Positions 8,927 through 17,661 of a DNA stretch of 64,000 nucleotides are shown piece by piece; position 1 is the stretch's first letter, and each line of letters begins with the position of its first letter. Source of the DNA: Streptomyces rhizosphaerihabitans (GTDB lineage: Bacteria > Actinomycetota > Actinomycetes > Streptomycetales > Streptomycetaceae). Position numbers and translations under genes: made by a program. Under the pieces are notes generated by a model, which saw only the letters and a program-made list of their open reading frames with translations, did not search any database and was not told the DNA's origin. Location of the stretch: the NCBI RefSeq assembly GCF_025399795.1, contig NZ_JAODTZ010000030.1:1-64000 (forward strand). Direction: 5' to 3'.

Positions 8927-8966
8927 CGAGTAGACACCGTCTACTCGGCCTGGTAGACAGTGTCTA
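8927..8966. promoter_or_regulatory. Two-site TetR operator overlapping the regulator start
   Basis: Site 1 (8927-8947) is a perfect inverted repeat with 9-bp arms CGAGTAGAC/GTCTACTCG around ACC. Site 2 (8954-8966) is TAGACA-G-TGTCTA and reaches the first base of the ATG of the TetR gene. Both share TAGAC/GTCTA half-sites. The arrangement implies strong autoregulation of the TetR/MFS operon and possibly repression of the divergent PPOX gene. Confidence 0.8.
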
Positions 8967-9547
8967 TGAGTGAGCTGGAGACCACCGACCTGAGAACACG
9001 CCTGATCGACGTCGGAGTCGATCTCGTGACGACGGAGGGCGCGCAGGCGCTGACACTGCGGGAGATCGCCCGCCGGGCCGGCGTCTCGCACGGTGCCCCG
9101 CGCCGCTACTTCCCGACTCATCTGGAGCTGCTGTCCGCCATCGCGCGCCGCGGCTTCACCGACCTCCAGGGCCGGGCGGCAAGGGCCGCCGGTGACGGCG
9201 GGACCGACCCGCGCGCCCAGCTCACCGGCTTGGCGGAGGTCTACCTGGACTTCGCGCTGACCCAGCGCGGTATGTACGAGCTGATGTTCCGTCACGACCT
9301 GTTGGAGAGCAACCGGTTGGGGCTCCGCGAGACCAGCCTGCCGATGTTCGGGGTGCTGGTGGACCTCGTCGGCCGGGTGTGCCCGGAGGCCGACGCCCGG
9401 ATCCTCGCGGGTGCCCTGTGGGCGAACCTGCACGGCATCGCCCAACTCTGGGGCTGGGGAAGCCTGAAACTCACGACGGGCGCCGACGACTACGTACCGC
9501 TGCTGCACGCGGCGCTCGACGCGCACCTCGGACCGGAGGAACGGTGA
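8966..9547 (+). CDS. TetR-family regulator of adjacent MFS exporter
   Basis: A 193-residue repressor with N-terminal HTH (ALTLREIARRAGVSHGAPRRYFPTHLELL) and a TetR_C-like ligand domain. ATG 8966 and an in-frame GTG at 8960 are both possible; both lie inside the second operator palindrome, so a bound repressor would block its own translation start region. The stop overlaps the start of the MFS gene by 4 bp (GTGA), so regulator and exporter are translationally coupled. Likely a drug-responsive repressor. Confidence 0.88.
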   Translation: MSELETTDLRTRLIDVGVDLVTTEGAQALTLREIARRAGVSHGAPRRYFPTHLELLSAIARRGFTDLQGRAARAAGDGGTDPRAQLTGLAEVYLDFALTQRGMYELMFRHDLLESNRLGLRETSLPMFGVLVDLVGRVCPEADARILAGALWANLHGIAQLWGWGSLKLTTGADDYVPLLHAALDAHLGPEER

Positions 9548-11022
9548 ACACACCCGGCTCGGGCAGCACCGCCCGCCGTCCCGCCACCACGGCCGCGCAG
9601 CATCCCGCCCCCGCGGTCGCGCACCGCCGGATCACCCTCGCGAGCAGCGTCGTCGGTGCCGTGATCGTCGCCCTCGACGGTACGGTCCTCACCGTCGCGC
9701 AGCCCACTCTGCAGCGCGGCCTGGACGCCTCGTTCGCGCAGGTCCAGTGGACCAGCACCGGGTATCTCGTCGCTGTGGCGGGCCTGTTGGTCTTCGCGGG
9801 ACGCCTCGGGGACCGCTACGGGCATCAACGGGTCTTCGCCCTCGGCATCCTGGGCTTCGGGGTGGCATCGGCGGGCATCGGACTCGCGCCCGGGATCGGC
9901 TGGGTGATCGCGCTGCGGATCATCCAGGGCGTCTTCGGCGCACTGCTGCAACCGGCCACGCTCGGCATGCTGCGCGCCGCGTACCCGCCCGACCGGCTCG
10001 GGATGCCCATCGCGCTGCGGACGAGTGCCATCGGTCTCGCCGCGGTCGCCGGTCCGCTGGTCGGCGGAGTGCTGGTCAGTCACTTCGGGTGGCGGTCCGT
10101 CTTCTTCCTCAACGTGCTGCCCGCGCTGGTGATGGGCGTGGCGGCGCTCACCGTCCGGGCGCCGGCCGACCCGGGGACCGGGACCGTCCGCCCCGAGCCG
10201 GCCGACGGCCTCGACGCGCCGGGCGCCTGTCTGCTCACGGTGGCCCTGGTCGCCCTGGTGCACACGCTGGTCGCCGCACCGGACACCGGCCGGCCGGCGA
10301 CCATGGCGGGACTGGCTGTGGCGGCCGCCTCGGGCGCCGCGTTCGTACGCCGGGAACGCCGTGCCGCGAGCCCCCTGGTGCCGGCCGAGGTCCTCGGCTC
10401 GGCGACCGTCGGCGCGGCGCTCGGCATTCTGGTGGCCGCCTCCGCCGCCATGCTCGGCACGCTGTTCGTCGCCAGCTACTTCCTCCAGGGGACCCTGGGC
10501 CTCGACCCGCTGGATACCAGCCTGCGGGCCCTGCCGGGCGGCGTGATGATGGTGCTCGGCGCTCCCGTCGCCGCCGTCCTTCTGCGCAGGCTCGGCCCGC
10601 GGCGGACGACCGTGGCCGGAACGCTCGTCCTCACGCTCGGTGTCCTGCTGCTGGCCCGGCTCGACAAGACGTCGACGGCCGTGCCCGTCGCGGCGGGCTT
10701 CCTGCTGCTGGGCGCCGGGTTCGCCACGGTGATGGTGACCGCGACGGCGGTCGTCGTACGGCACGTGTCCGCCGCGTCGGCCGGTGTGGCGGGCGGGCTG
10801 CAGCAGACGGCGATGAACATCGGACCCACGCTGGGGATCACGGTGGCGGCCACGCTGATGGCGGTGACGCCCGGCGCCGCCGTCGGTCCCCCGCTGACCG
10901 CGCTCGCGGCGTTCTCCGCGACGGGAACACTGCTCGCCCTGCGGCTTCCGGGGCACAAGGGCACCCTGAGCACCACCCGGAGGAGCCCGGACGACGCGTC
11001 GCCGGCCCGTACGGGACGATAG
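9544..11022 (+). CDS. DHA2-type (14-TM) MFS multidrug exporter
   Basis: A 492-residue proton-antiport exporter of the EmrB/QacA group. Motif C-like LDGTVLTVAQPTLQ in TM1, GRLGDRYGHQRVF in the loop after TM2, and LRIIQGVFGALLQPATLG are visible, with 14 hydrophobic segments. GTG 9544 overlaps the regulator stop and follows GGAGGAAC. Export of a toxic compound under control of the coupled TetR repressor is the expected role; the substrate cannot be read from sequence. Confidence 0.88.
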   Translation: MNTPGSGSTARRPATTAAQHPAPAVAHRRITLASSVVGAVIVALDGTVLTVAQPTLQRGLDASFAQVQWTSTGYLVAVAGLLVFAGRLGDRYGHQRVFALGILGFGVASAGIGLAPGIGWVIALRIIQGVFGALLQPATLGMLRAAYPPDRLGMPIALRTSAIGLAAVAGPLVGGVLVSHFGWRSVFFLNVLPALVMGVAALTVRAPADPGTGTVRPEPADGLDAPGACLLTVALVALVHTLVAAPDTGRPATMAGLAVAAASGAAFVRRERRAASPLVPAEVLGSATVGAALGILVAASAAMLGTLFVASYFLQGTLGLDPLDTSLRALPGGVMMVLGAPVAAVLLRRLGPRRTTVAGTLVLTLGVLLLARLDKTSTAVPVAAGFLLLGAGFATVMVTATAVVVRHVSAASAGVAGGLQQTAMNIGPTLGITVAATLMAVTPGAAVGPPLTALAAFSATGTLLALRLPGHKGTLSTTRRSPDDASPARTGR

Positions 11023-11053
11023 AGGGTCACGAGCCGCAGCCCGGAGGAGAGCC

Positions 11054-12280
11054 ATGGGACATCTGCGACAGGAAGTCGAACCGGGATCGGTCGGCCTGGA
11101 CGCCGAGGCGCTGGGCCGACTCGACCGGCACTTCGCCCGTCTGGTCGACGACGGCCGGCTGCCCGGCTACCTGGTCGCCGTCTCCCGGCACGGACAGGTC
11201 GCCCACCTCACCACGTACGGCCGACGCGACCGTGCGGCCGGACTCCCGGTGGAGAGCGACACGTTGTGGCGGATCTACTCCATGACCAAGCCGGTCACGT
11301 CGGTCGCCGCGCTGATGCTCCTCGAAGAGGGGCGCCTCGAACTCGACGACCGCGTGGCCGACTTCCTTCCGGCCTTCGCCGAGCCGCGGGTGTACGTCGG
11401 CGGGGAGGGATCGGGCACGAGGACGCGGCCGGCCGAACAGCCCCTCCTGATGCGCCACTTGCTGACCCATACCGCAGGCCTGACCTTCGGCTTCTACCAC
11501 GCGCATCCCGTCGACGAGCTCTACCGGGACGCCGGTCTGGAGTCCTCCGTGGCACCGGGCGCCGACCTGGCCGGGACCTGCGAGGTGTACGCCCGGCTGC
11601 CGCTCCAGTTCGAGCCGGGCACCCGGTGGAACTACTCGGTCGCCACCAATGTCCTCGGCCGGGTCATCGAGGTGGTGTCCGGCCAGGACCTCGACGACTT
11701 CCTCCACCAGCGGATCCTCGGCCCGCTCGGGATGACGGACGCCGGTTTCCAGATCACGGACGAACAGGCGGGCAGGCTGGCCGAGTTGTACGGGGAGGAC
11801 GGCGAAGGGGAGCTCACTCCGATCGCCGGTCTCCCGCTGCGCGGCCGGCCCCGCTTCCTGTCCGGCAGCGGAGGGATGGTCGCCACGGCCCACGACTACC
11901 ACCGCTTCATGGAGATGCTCCGCCGCCGCGGCGAACTCGACGGAACCCGCCTGCTCCGCCCCGAGACCGTCGACCTGATGGCGTCCAACCACCTGCCCGG
12001 CAACGCCGACCGCCGATCCTTCGGCAGCCCCGTCCACCAGGAACCCGGCAATGCGGGCCTCGGTTTCGGCCTGGGCGTCTCCGTCGTGGTGGACCCGGCG
12101 ATCACCCGGGCCCCTTCCAGCCAGGGCGCGTTCGGCTGGAGCGGAGTGGCCACCACGACCTTCTGGGTCGACCCCCGGCGCGACCTGACCGTGCAGTTTC
12201 TGAGCCAACTCCGCCCGACGGCCTCCCACTCGGTCTTCCCCGAGCTCAAGCGGCTGGTGCACGAGGCGGTACGGGTCTGA
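11054..12280 (+). CDS. Serine hydrolase, beta-lactamase class C/EstB-like family
   Basis: A 408-residue penicillin-binding-protein-fold hydrolase. The nucleophile motif is S76-M-T-K79 (IYSMTKPVTSVAALMLLEEG), and the second motif is Y194-S195 (RWNYSVATN). LLTHTAGLTFGF is a typical family signature. There is no signal peptide, so it is probably a cytoplasmic esterase or peptidase rather than a secreted beta-lactamase. GGAGGAG precedes the ATG. It follows the exporter by 31 bp in the same direction and could be co-transcribed, perhaps detoxifying an ester. Confidence 0.85.
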   Translation: MGHLRQEVEPGSVGLDAEALGRLDRHFARLVDDGRLPGYLVAVSRHGQVAHLTTYGRRDRAAGLPVESDTLWRIYSMTKPVTSVAALMLLEEGRLELDDRVADFLPAFAEPRVYVGGEGSGTRTRPAEQPLLMRHLLTHTAGLTFGFYHAHPVDELYRDAGLESSVAPGADLAGTCEVYARLPLQFEPGTRWNYSVATNVLGRVIEVVSGQDLDDFLHQRILGPLGMTDAGFQITDEQAGRLAELYGEDGEGELTPIAGLPLRGRPRFLSGSGGMVATAHDYHRFMEMLRRRGELDGTRLLRPETVDLMASNHLPGNADRRSFGSPVHQEPGNAGLGFGLGVSVVVDPAITRAPSSQGAFGWSGVATTTFWVDPRRDLTVQFLSQLRPTASHSVFPELKRLVHEAVRV

Positions 12281-12314
12281 TGACCGGCGGGGAAGGCTCG
12301 ACCCGGCTTCCGCG

Positions 12315-13553
12315 CTACCGGATCGGTTTCTCCGTCGTCCGGTTGATGCGGTACACGTCCCGTACGCACAGGTTGAGCACCGTGGTGGCCACGATCACGC
12401 CCGCGCACACCAGGAGCACGCCGCGGTCGGACCAGGCGCCCGCGGCCAGGGCGGCGAGCAGGTAGCCGAGCGGAATCGCGAAGCGCTCCCCGACACTGTT
12501 GAAGGAGGCGGCGCGCCCCAACTCGTCCTCAGGTATGTGCAGTTGGAAGGCGGTGGTCCACGCGACGATCGCGACGTCCAGGCCGGCACCTGCGAGGAGC
12601 GCGCAGAACAGGACGGCGGGCAGGGGCAGTCCGAGACCCATCGCCGTCAGCGGCAGAAAGAGGAGGGAGGCGGTGCTCACGGCGACGACGAGCAGCCGGT
12701 ACGGCTTCCACCACAGGCACACCAGCGCGCCCGCGAGCAGCCCGAGCGCGAACGCTCCCTGTACCAGGCCCCAGGAGCCCGCGCCGGAGTACAGCCGCGC
12801 GGCGAGGACCGGTCCGAGCATCTGGAACCCGGCCAGCCAGGCGGCGACCACGACCATCCCGGCCACCGTGTAGGTCCACAGCCAGGTGCGGGACCGGAAT
12901 CCGGCCCAGCCCGTCCGCAGATCGTTCAGAGGGCTGTTCGCGGTGACGGGGGCGTCCAGGCGCAGCCCGTGCAGCAGCAGGGCCGCGATCAGGAACGTGA
13001 GGGCGTCCCAGGTCAGCGCCCATCCCGGTCCGCAGAGCGCGACGACGAGACCGCCCACCACGGGCCCGAGCACCCGTACGGCATTGGTCGGCAGCCTGAC
13101 CAGCGCGTTGGCCTGCTGCAGGTGCTCCGGCGCCACGAGCTGGTTCACCACGCCCTGACCGGCGGGCACGGTGAACGCCACGGCGACTCCCGAGAGGAAG
13201 CCGCAGGCGGCGATGGAGCCGGTCGAGGCCGTGCCGCTCAGCACGATGAGGGCGAGTGCCCCTTGTGCCGCCGCCGCGATCAGGTTGCCCACCAGCAGGA
13301 TCCGGCTGCGGGACATCCGGTCCGCGAGCACCCCGCCCACCAGCAGGAAGGCGACCGTCGGAACGGTGTTCACGGCCAGCACCAGGCCGAGCGATCCGGC
13401 TCCGCCGCCCTGTCCGATCACCGCGTAGGCGAGCGCGAGCGGCGCCATCGCCGATCCCGTCGCCGAGATCAGGTTGGCCAGCACGAACCGCCGGAAGGCG
13501 GCACTGCGCCAAGGTGCCGTCCGGGCCGTCGGCACCTGCGCCGCCGTCTTCAT
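12315..13553 (-). CDS. MFS transporter, EntS-like exporter
   Basis: A 412-residue 12-TM transporter of the DHA3/enterobactin-exporter-like group. FRRFVLANLISATGSAMAPLALAYAV opens TM1 and GGVLADRMSRSRILLVGN is the TM2-3 loop motif. ATG 13553 follows GGAGG. It converges on the serine hydrolase with a 34-bp gap and no obvious terminator. No siderophore genes are nearby, so the substrate is open. Confidence 0.82.
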   Translation of the reverse strand: MKTAAQVPTARTAPWRSAAFRRFVLANLISATGSAMAPLALAYAVIGQGGGAGSLGLVLAVNTVPTVAFLLVGGVLADRMSRSRILLVGNLIAAAAQGALALIVLSGTASTGSIAACGFLSGVAVAFTVPAGQGVVNQLVAPEHLQQANALVRLPTNAVRVLGPVVGGLVVALCGPGWALTWDALTFLIAALLLHGLRLDAPVTANSPLNDLRTGWAGFRSRTWLWTYTVAGMVVVAAWLAGFQMLGPVLAARLYSGAGSWGLVQGAFALGLLAGALVCLWWKPYRLLVVAVSTASLLFLPLTAMGLGLPLPAVLFCALLAGAGLDVAIVAWTTAFQLHIPEDELGRAASFNSVGERFAIPLGYLLAALAAGAWSDRGVLLVCAGVIVATTVLNLCVRDVYRINRTTEKPIR

Positions 13554-13639
13554 GGTCCTCCCCCGCCGCCCCGGAGGGGGCCCGTCCGGTCCCCTCGCAC
13601 GACTCCGAATGCGCCGCGATCATACGAGGTCGAGCCCGA

Positions 13640-14052
13640 GGCGTGAGGATCCAGGCACCGCCCGACGGGCCGGGTGGCGGGAGACGCCCGTACCCCGGCG
13701 GGTTCGGCCGCCGTCCGCGGATCGTCGACGACGACCGCGGCGGCCCGGCGAAGCACCTCCGCGTCGGCCTCGCTGCGAGTGGGCTCGAAGGATCCGACGC
13801 TGACGAGGGTGCGGCCCGGGGCCGGCCAGGCACTCCGCACGACCGGCGTGGCGCTCAGCGTGCGGGCGGCGACCATCGGCAGCCCGCCACGGCCTCGTCC
13901 GCCGAGTCGACAGCCTTGACGGCGATGCCGGGCCCGGCATCGCCGTCAGCTGTGAAGGCCGCGCGCTGCGAGGCGATCACCGCGTCGGTGTCCAGCAGCC
14001 GTGTCACCTGCTCGCGCGAGAGGAACGACGGGGCGAGGCCGTCTTCCCTCAT
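13640..14052 (-). pseudogene. Decayed ornithine cyclodeaminase/alanine dehydrogenase-family gene
   Basis: The ATG at 14052 overlaps the stop of the GTP cyclohydrolase gene (ATGA), and the first 34 codons (FLSREQVTRLLDTDAVIASQRAAF) are a clear ornithine cyclodeaminase N-terminus. About 20 codons later the frame jumps straight to a C-terminal segment in another frame (VVRSAWPAPGRTLVSVGSF then EADAEVLRRAAAVVVDD), losing the whole NAD-binding core. The 3' end trails off without a recognisable terminus. An internal deletion plus a frameshift is the simplest reading. The intact ancestor was translationally coupled to the cyclohydrolase gene, so it belonged to the same pathway. Confidence 0.75.
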
Positions 14053-14756
14053 TCCTCGGTGATGACCGTCTTCGCCGATTCGCAGAAGATCGCTTTGGCC
14101 CACTCCTCGCTGTCCAGGTGGGGCAGGTAGTGGTCGAGGCGCTCCCGCTTGGTCAGCAGGTAGGTGAGGTTGTCCTCGCACGGCGGTATCAGGAGCGGCA
14201 CCTGCTCGGCGACCTTGATGCCGTGGCGCAGCAGCGACTCCCGCTTGCGCGGGTTGTTCGACAGCAGCCGTACGGACCGTACGCCGAGGTCGTGCAGCAT
14301 CTGAGCCGCCACCCGGTAGTCGCGGGCGTCAACCGGCAGGCCGAGGGCGAGGTTCGCCTCGACGGTGTCGAGACCCTCCGCCTGGAGCTTCATCGCCTTC
14401 AGCTTGGCGAGCAGGCCGATACCCCGGCCCTCGTGGCCCCGGAGATAGACGAGAACGCCACGGCCCTCGGCCACGATCGCGCGCAGCGACGCGGTGAGTT
14501 GGGGGCCGCACTCGCAGTGCTGCGATCCGAAGGCATCGCCGGTCAGGCATTCGGAATGCAGCCGGGTGAGTACGTCCCCTTCCCGGAGGGTGTCCAAGTC
14601 GCCGTACACGAGGACGACTTGTTCCTCGCCGCGATCGTGGTCGAGGTAGCCGACGGCGTGGAAATCGCCGTACACGGTGGGCAGCGGGGCAATCACGACT
14701 CGTTCGACACCTGTGAGGTGGGCATTCCCGCCGAGTACGCCAAAGTTATCTGTCAT
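14049..14756 (-). CDS. GTP cyclohydrolase II paralogue, FAPy-forming (GCH III-like) type
   Basis: A 235-residue RibA-family enzyme without the DHBP synthase domain. Zinc ligands C70, C81 and C83 (HSECLTGDAFGSQHCECG) and VLVYLRGHEGRGIGL are intact, as is LLSNNPRKRE. By alignment to E. coli RibA the catalytic Tyr105 is replaced by M122 (AKLKAMKLQAEG). S. coelicolor SCO6655, which I recall stops at the formylamino-pyrimidine FAPy and has the same Tyr-to-Met change, is therefore the closest functional match. It should convert GTP to FAPy nucleotide for specialised metabolism rather than riboflavin. AGGA precedes the ATG. Only 39 bp separate it from the divergent creatininase-family gene. Confidence 0.88.
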   Translation of the reverse strand: MTDNFGVLGGNAHLTGVERVVIAPLPTVYGDFHAVGYLDHDRGEEQVVLVYGDLDTLREGDVLTRLHSECLTGDAFGSQHCECGPQLTASLRAIVAEGRGVLVYLRGHEGRGIGLLAKLKAMKLQAEGLDTVEANLALGLPVDARDYRVAAQMLHDLGVRSVRLLSNNPRKRESLLRHGIKVAEQVPLLIPPCEDNLTYLLTKRERLDHYLPHLDSEEWAKAIFCESAKTVITEE

Positions 14757-14795
14757 GATCTGGTTCCTAAGCAGAGTCGAAAGGGCCGTGAAAAC

Positions 14796-15557
14796 ATGAG
14801 TAGTTCGGGAACGCGCGCGACGGTGTCCGGTGTGCTGTCACTGGACACCACGGAGGACGTCCGCGAGCGGGGGTCCGGTGTCGCCCGCCAGGTCGCCGTT
14901 CTTCCCGTCGGAAGCCTCGAACAGCATGGCGCCTACCTGCCCCTGACGACCGACACACTCGTGGCGTGCGCCATCGCGCGGGAGATCGCGGACGCCTATC
15001 CGGTGCATCTTCTTCCTCCGGTGACGATCTCCTGCTCGCACGAGCACGCCGCCTGGCCGGGCACCGTCAGCATTTCCTCCGTGACCCTGTACGCCGTGGT
15101 CCGGGACATCGCCGCTTCGTTGCGGCGATCGGGTGTCGACACCCTGGTGGTGGTCAACGGGCACGGAGGGAATTACGTGCTGGGCAATGTGGTCCAGGAA
15201 TCCGCGGGAACCGGTACCCGCATGGCGCTTTTCCCGGCCATGGAGGACTGGGAAGGCGCGTGTGAACGGGCCGGTGTGCAGACGTCGTTGCTCACTGATA
15301 TGCACGCGGGAGAAATCGAGACGTCCATTCTCCTGCATGCCCATCCGGAATACGTCAAAGACGGTTATGAGACCTCCGATTTCGTCGCCGACGATCGTCG
15401 GCATCTGCTCACCCTCGGCATGTCGGCCTATACCGAGTCCGGGGTCATCGGCCGTCCCTCGATGGCCGGGGCCGAGAAGGGGAAGGAACTCCTCGCCGGG
15501 CTGACCGAGGCGTTCGGAGCGTATTTCTCGTTGGTGACGTCCGAGACGCTGCACTGA
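14796..15557 (+). CDS. Creatininase-family amidohydrolase, candidate FAPy deformylase
   Basis: A 253-residue metal-dependent amidohydrolase. Metal ligands are visible as E and H in GSLEQHGAYLP, D in TTDT, H in VVNGHGGNYV and E in HAGEIETS. The family includes creatininase, the archaeal FAPy deformylase ArfB and MftE. Because it is divergent from a FAPy-type cyclohydrolase, removal of the N-formyl group from FAPy is the most economical role; that is inference. ATG 14796 has AAGGG 10 nt upstream. Its last 130 bp overlap the 3' end of the convergent flippase-like gene. Confidence 0.85.
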   Translation: MSSSGTRATVSGVLSLDTTEDVRERGSGVARQVAVLPVGSLEQHGAYLPLTTDTLVACAIAREIADAYPVHLLPPVTISCSHEHAAWPGTVSISSVTLYAVVRDIAASLRRSGVDTLVVVNGHGGNYVLGNVVQESAGTGTRMALFPAMEDWEGACERAGVQTSLLTDMHAGEIETSILLHAHPEYVKDGYETSDFVADDRRHLLTLGMSAYTESGVIGRPSMAGAEKGKELLAGLTEAFGAYFSLVTSETLH

Positions 15558-16720
15558 TCGGTCCCTCCCGCGCTCTCCTCGCGGGGGCGCCGGAGCGCGG
15601 CACCCCACCGGACGACCAGGACCACGGCGCCGGGCAGGCTCGCCGCGAAGCTGAGCACTCCGTAGATCACCGCGACGGTGAGGCCCATGCCGGCGCCGAG
15701 CCCGGCGGCGCCGAACGCCCAGGCGGTGGCGCCCTCACGGGGGCCCCAGCCGCCGACGTTCAGCGGCAGCCCCATGGCGAGCAGGGCGAGCAGCGCCAGC
15801 GGCATCAGCCGGACGACGGACGCGGACGATCCGGCGGCCCGTGCGGCGAGCACGAACATCGCCAGGTGACCGGCGAGCACCATGACCGACGCGAGTGTCA
15901 CACCGGGCCAGCTGCGCCGGGCCAGCAGAGCGCCCCGCGCCTCGACGAGCGCGCCGCGGACGGCACCGTAGCGGCCGGTGCCGGACGGGGTACGGCGCCT
16001 GCGGACGACGACGAAGGCCAGCGCGCCGACCACCGAGACGATCGCGAGGAGCAGCGCCACCTCGCGGGACTGTGCGAGCGCCGGCGACGGCTGGGTGAGC
16101 AGCACCGCCGCGCCGACGGCCACCAACACGGCTTGTCCCGCGGTGCGTTCGAGCACCACCGCGCGCACGCCCCGGCCGATGTCACCGGTGCTCTGCCCGT
16201 GCCGCACGGCCCGGTGCACATCGCCGAGGACTCCGCCGGGCAGTGCGGCGTTCAGGAACAGCGCGCGGTAGTAGTCCGCGACGGCCGCGCCCAGCGGGAG
16301 CCGGATGCGCAGCTCGCGTGCGACCAGGCACCACCGCCAGGCGCTGAACACCGTGGTGAGCAGCCCGATTCCGATGGCGGCCGCCAGTGTGGGCCCGTCG
16401 ATCCGCCGCAGTCCGTCCACGAACACCCCGGTGCCCAGCCGCCAGAGCAGGACTCCGATGATGAGGACGCCGGCGACGGTGCCGAGGTGCTTACGGACAC
16501 GACGGAAGGCGAGCTTGGCCCGGGAGCCCTCGGGGCTTCCGTCGGCCGCGGGACCCGCGAAGTCCCCGGCCGGGCCGATTCGGGGCTCGGTGCCCGTGGG
16601 GCCCGATGCCCGCGAGGCAGGTGCCCCGGACTCCGCGGGGGTGTTCAGGGGCGGGCCGTCGAGGTCCTGGGTCGCCGTCGGTACGGCGGGCGCGCCCAGC
16701 GTCTCCAGGCCCGCGCTCAC
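15428..16720 (-). CDS. Flippase-like integral membrane protein (LPG synthase TM domain, UPF0104)
   Basis: A 430-residue protein with a soluble, low-complexity N-terminus of about 80 residues and seven to eight TM segments. LFLNAALPGGVLGDVHRAVRHG is the hallmark of the lysylphosphatidylglycerol-synthase TM family, and LNVGGWGPREGATAWAF is the second conserved block. Members are proposed lipid or lipid-linked-intermediate flippases. GTG 16720 overlaps the methyltransferase stop (GTGA). The last 43 residues are antisense to the creatininase gene, so the natural C-terminus may be an extension created by stop-codon loss. With the neighbouring phosphatidyltransferase and glycosyltransferase it suggests a membrane-linked product. 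Confidence 0.82.
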   Translation of the reverse strand: MSAGLETLGAPAVPTATQDLDGPPLNTPAESGAPASRASGPTGTEPRIGPAGDFAGPAADGSPEGSRAKLAFRRVRKHLGTVAGVLIIGVLLWRLGTGVFVDGLRRIDGPTLAAAIGIGLLTTVFSAWRWCLVARELRIRLPLGAAVADYYRALFLNAALPGGVLGDVHRAVRHGQSTGDIGRGVRAVVLERTAGQAVLVAVGAAVLLTQPSPALAQSREVALLLAIVSVVGALAFVVVRRRRTPSGTGRYGAVRGALVEARGALLARRSWPGVTLASVMVLAGHLAMFVLAARAAGSSASVVRLMPLALLALLAMGLPLNVGGWGPREGATAWAFGAAGLGAGMGLTVAVIYGVLSFAASLPGAVVLVVRWGAALRRPREESAGGTDQCSVSDVTNEKYAPNASVSPARSSFPFSAPAIEGRPMTPDSV

Positions 16721-17661
16721 ACCGCACCCCCGGCCGGGTGCGGCAGGGCCAGCACGTCGCTGTGGTGGACGACCGCCCGCAACTCGCCCGCGGCGCACGC
16801 CGTCAGGCGGGAGTCGAGATACGACTCCGCTCGTGCCGCCAGCTCGGGGCGCTGTTCCACCGCCGCGCCGACCCAGCCGCGCAGCCATTCCGCGGTGAGG
16901 GCTGCCTCGTCGGGGCCGAGCCGCCAGGGGCTCGGATCGACCCGTACGGTCGCGCCGTAGCGGGCGAACGCCTCGCAGGCGGCCGTGATGGCGTCCGGGC
17001 CCAGCAGTTCACCGCGCCGCTGATGGGTGTTGAACGCCTCGGCGATCTCCGCGTCCAGCGGATCGGCCGGGGTCAGTTCGACCCGGCCGGCGACGGACAG
17101 CGTCAGCAGAGCCGGCACACCGGCGCTGGCGCAGGCCGCCGCGAGCCGGTCGATCTCCTCGACGGTGAGCACGTCGAGCAGCGCCGAGGCGGTCACCAGG
17201 GAGGCACCGGACAGGGCGTCCGCGGTCAGCCGGCCGATGTCACCACGCTGGGTGGTGACGCCGACGTGGCTGCCGTCGGCCGCCGCCTTGGGCGCCCCGA
17301 CGGTGGCGAAGTGCAGCAGGTACGGGTCCCGGTCGTGCAGGATCCAGTGCTGGGCGCCGTCGAGCCGGGGTGCCAGCCAGCGGCCCATGGAGCCGGTACC
17401 GCACCCCAGGTCGTGGATGACCAGGTCGTCGCCGCCGCGCCCCGGCCGGTTGGCCAGCCGGATACGGAGCGGGTCGAGCAGGTCGGCCGCCCGCGCGGCG
17501 GCGTCGGCGGGTTCGCGCAGCTGGAGCCACTGGGGCGCGTAGCGCACCTCGTCGGCGTCCGGATCCCCGACTCGCTGACCGGGCACGCCCGTCCTCACCT
17601 TCTCCTCGGGGACGCCGGAGTCGGAGTCCGGCCCGCTCGCGGGAGTCGTCGCGGTACTCAT
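16717..17661 (-). CDS. Class I SAM-dependent methyltransferase
   Basis: A 314-residue protein with the SAM-binding motif D84-LGCGTG-90 (VIHDLGCGTGSMGRWLAPRL), the acidic second-strand residue in ILHDRDP, and SLVTASALLDVLTVEEID. The first 45 residues are disordered-looking. ATG 17661 overlaps the glycosyltransferase stop (ATGA) and has GGAGGGCGGC upstream. Acceptor unknown; it lies within a tightly coupled PTPS-GT4-methyltransferase-flippase operon. Confidence 0.85.
   Translation of the reverse strand: MSTATTPASGPDSDSGVPEEKVRTGVPGQRVGDPDADEVRYAPQWLQLREPADAAARAADLLDPLRIRLANRPGRGGDDLVIHDLGCGTGSMGRWLAPRLDGAQHWILHDRDPYLLHFATVGAPKAAADGSHVGVTTQRGDIGRLTADALSGASLVTASALLDVLTVEEIDRLAAACASAGVPALLTLSVAGRVELTPADPLDAEIAEAFNTHQRRGELLGPDAITAACEAFARYGATVRVDPSPWRLGPDEAALTAEWLRGWVGAAVEQRPELAARAESYLDSRLTACAAGELRAVVHHSDVLALPHPAGGAV

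Noticed and set aside
11054..12280. Secreted antibiotic-resistance beta-lactamase
   Set aside because: It has S-x-x-K and Tyr-Ser motifs but no signal peptide, and resembles EstB-like esterases.
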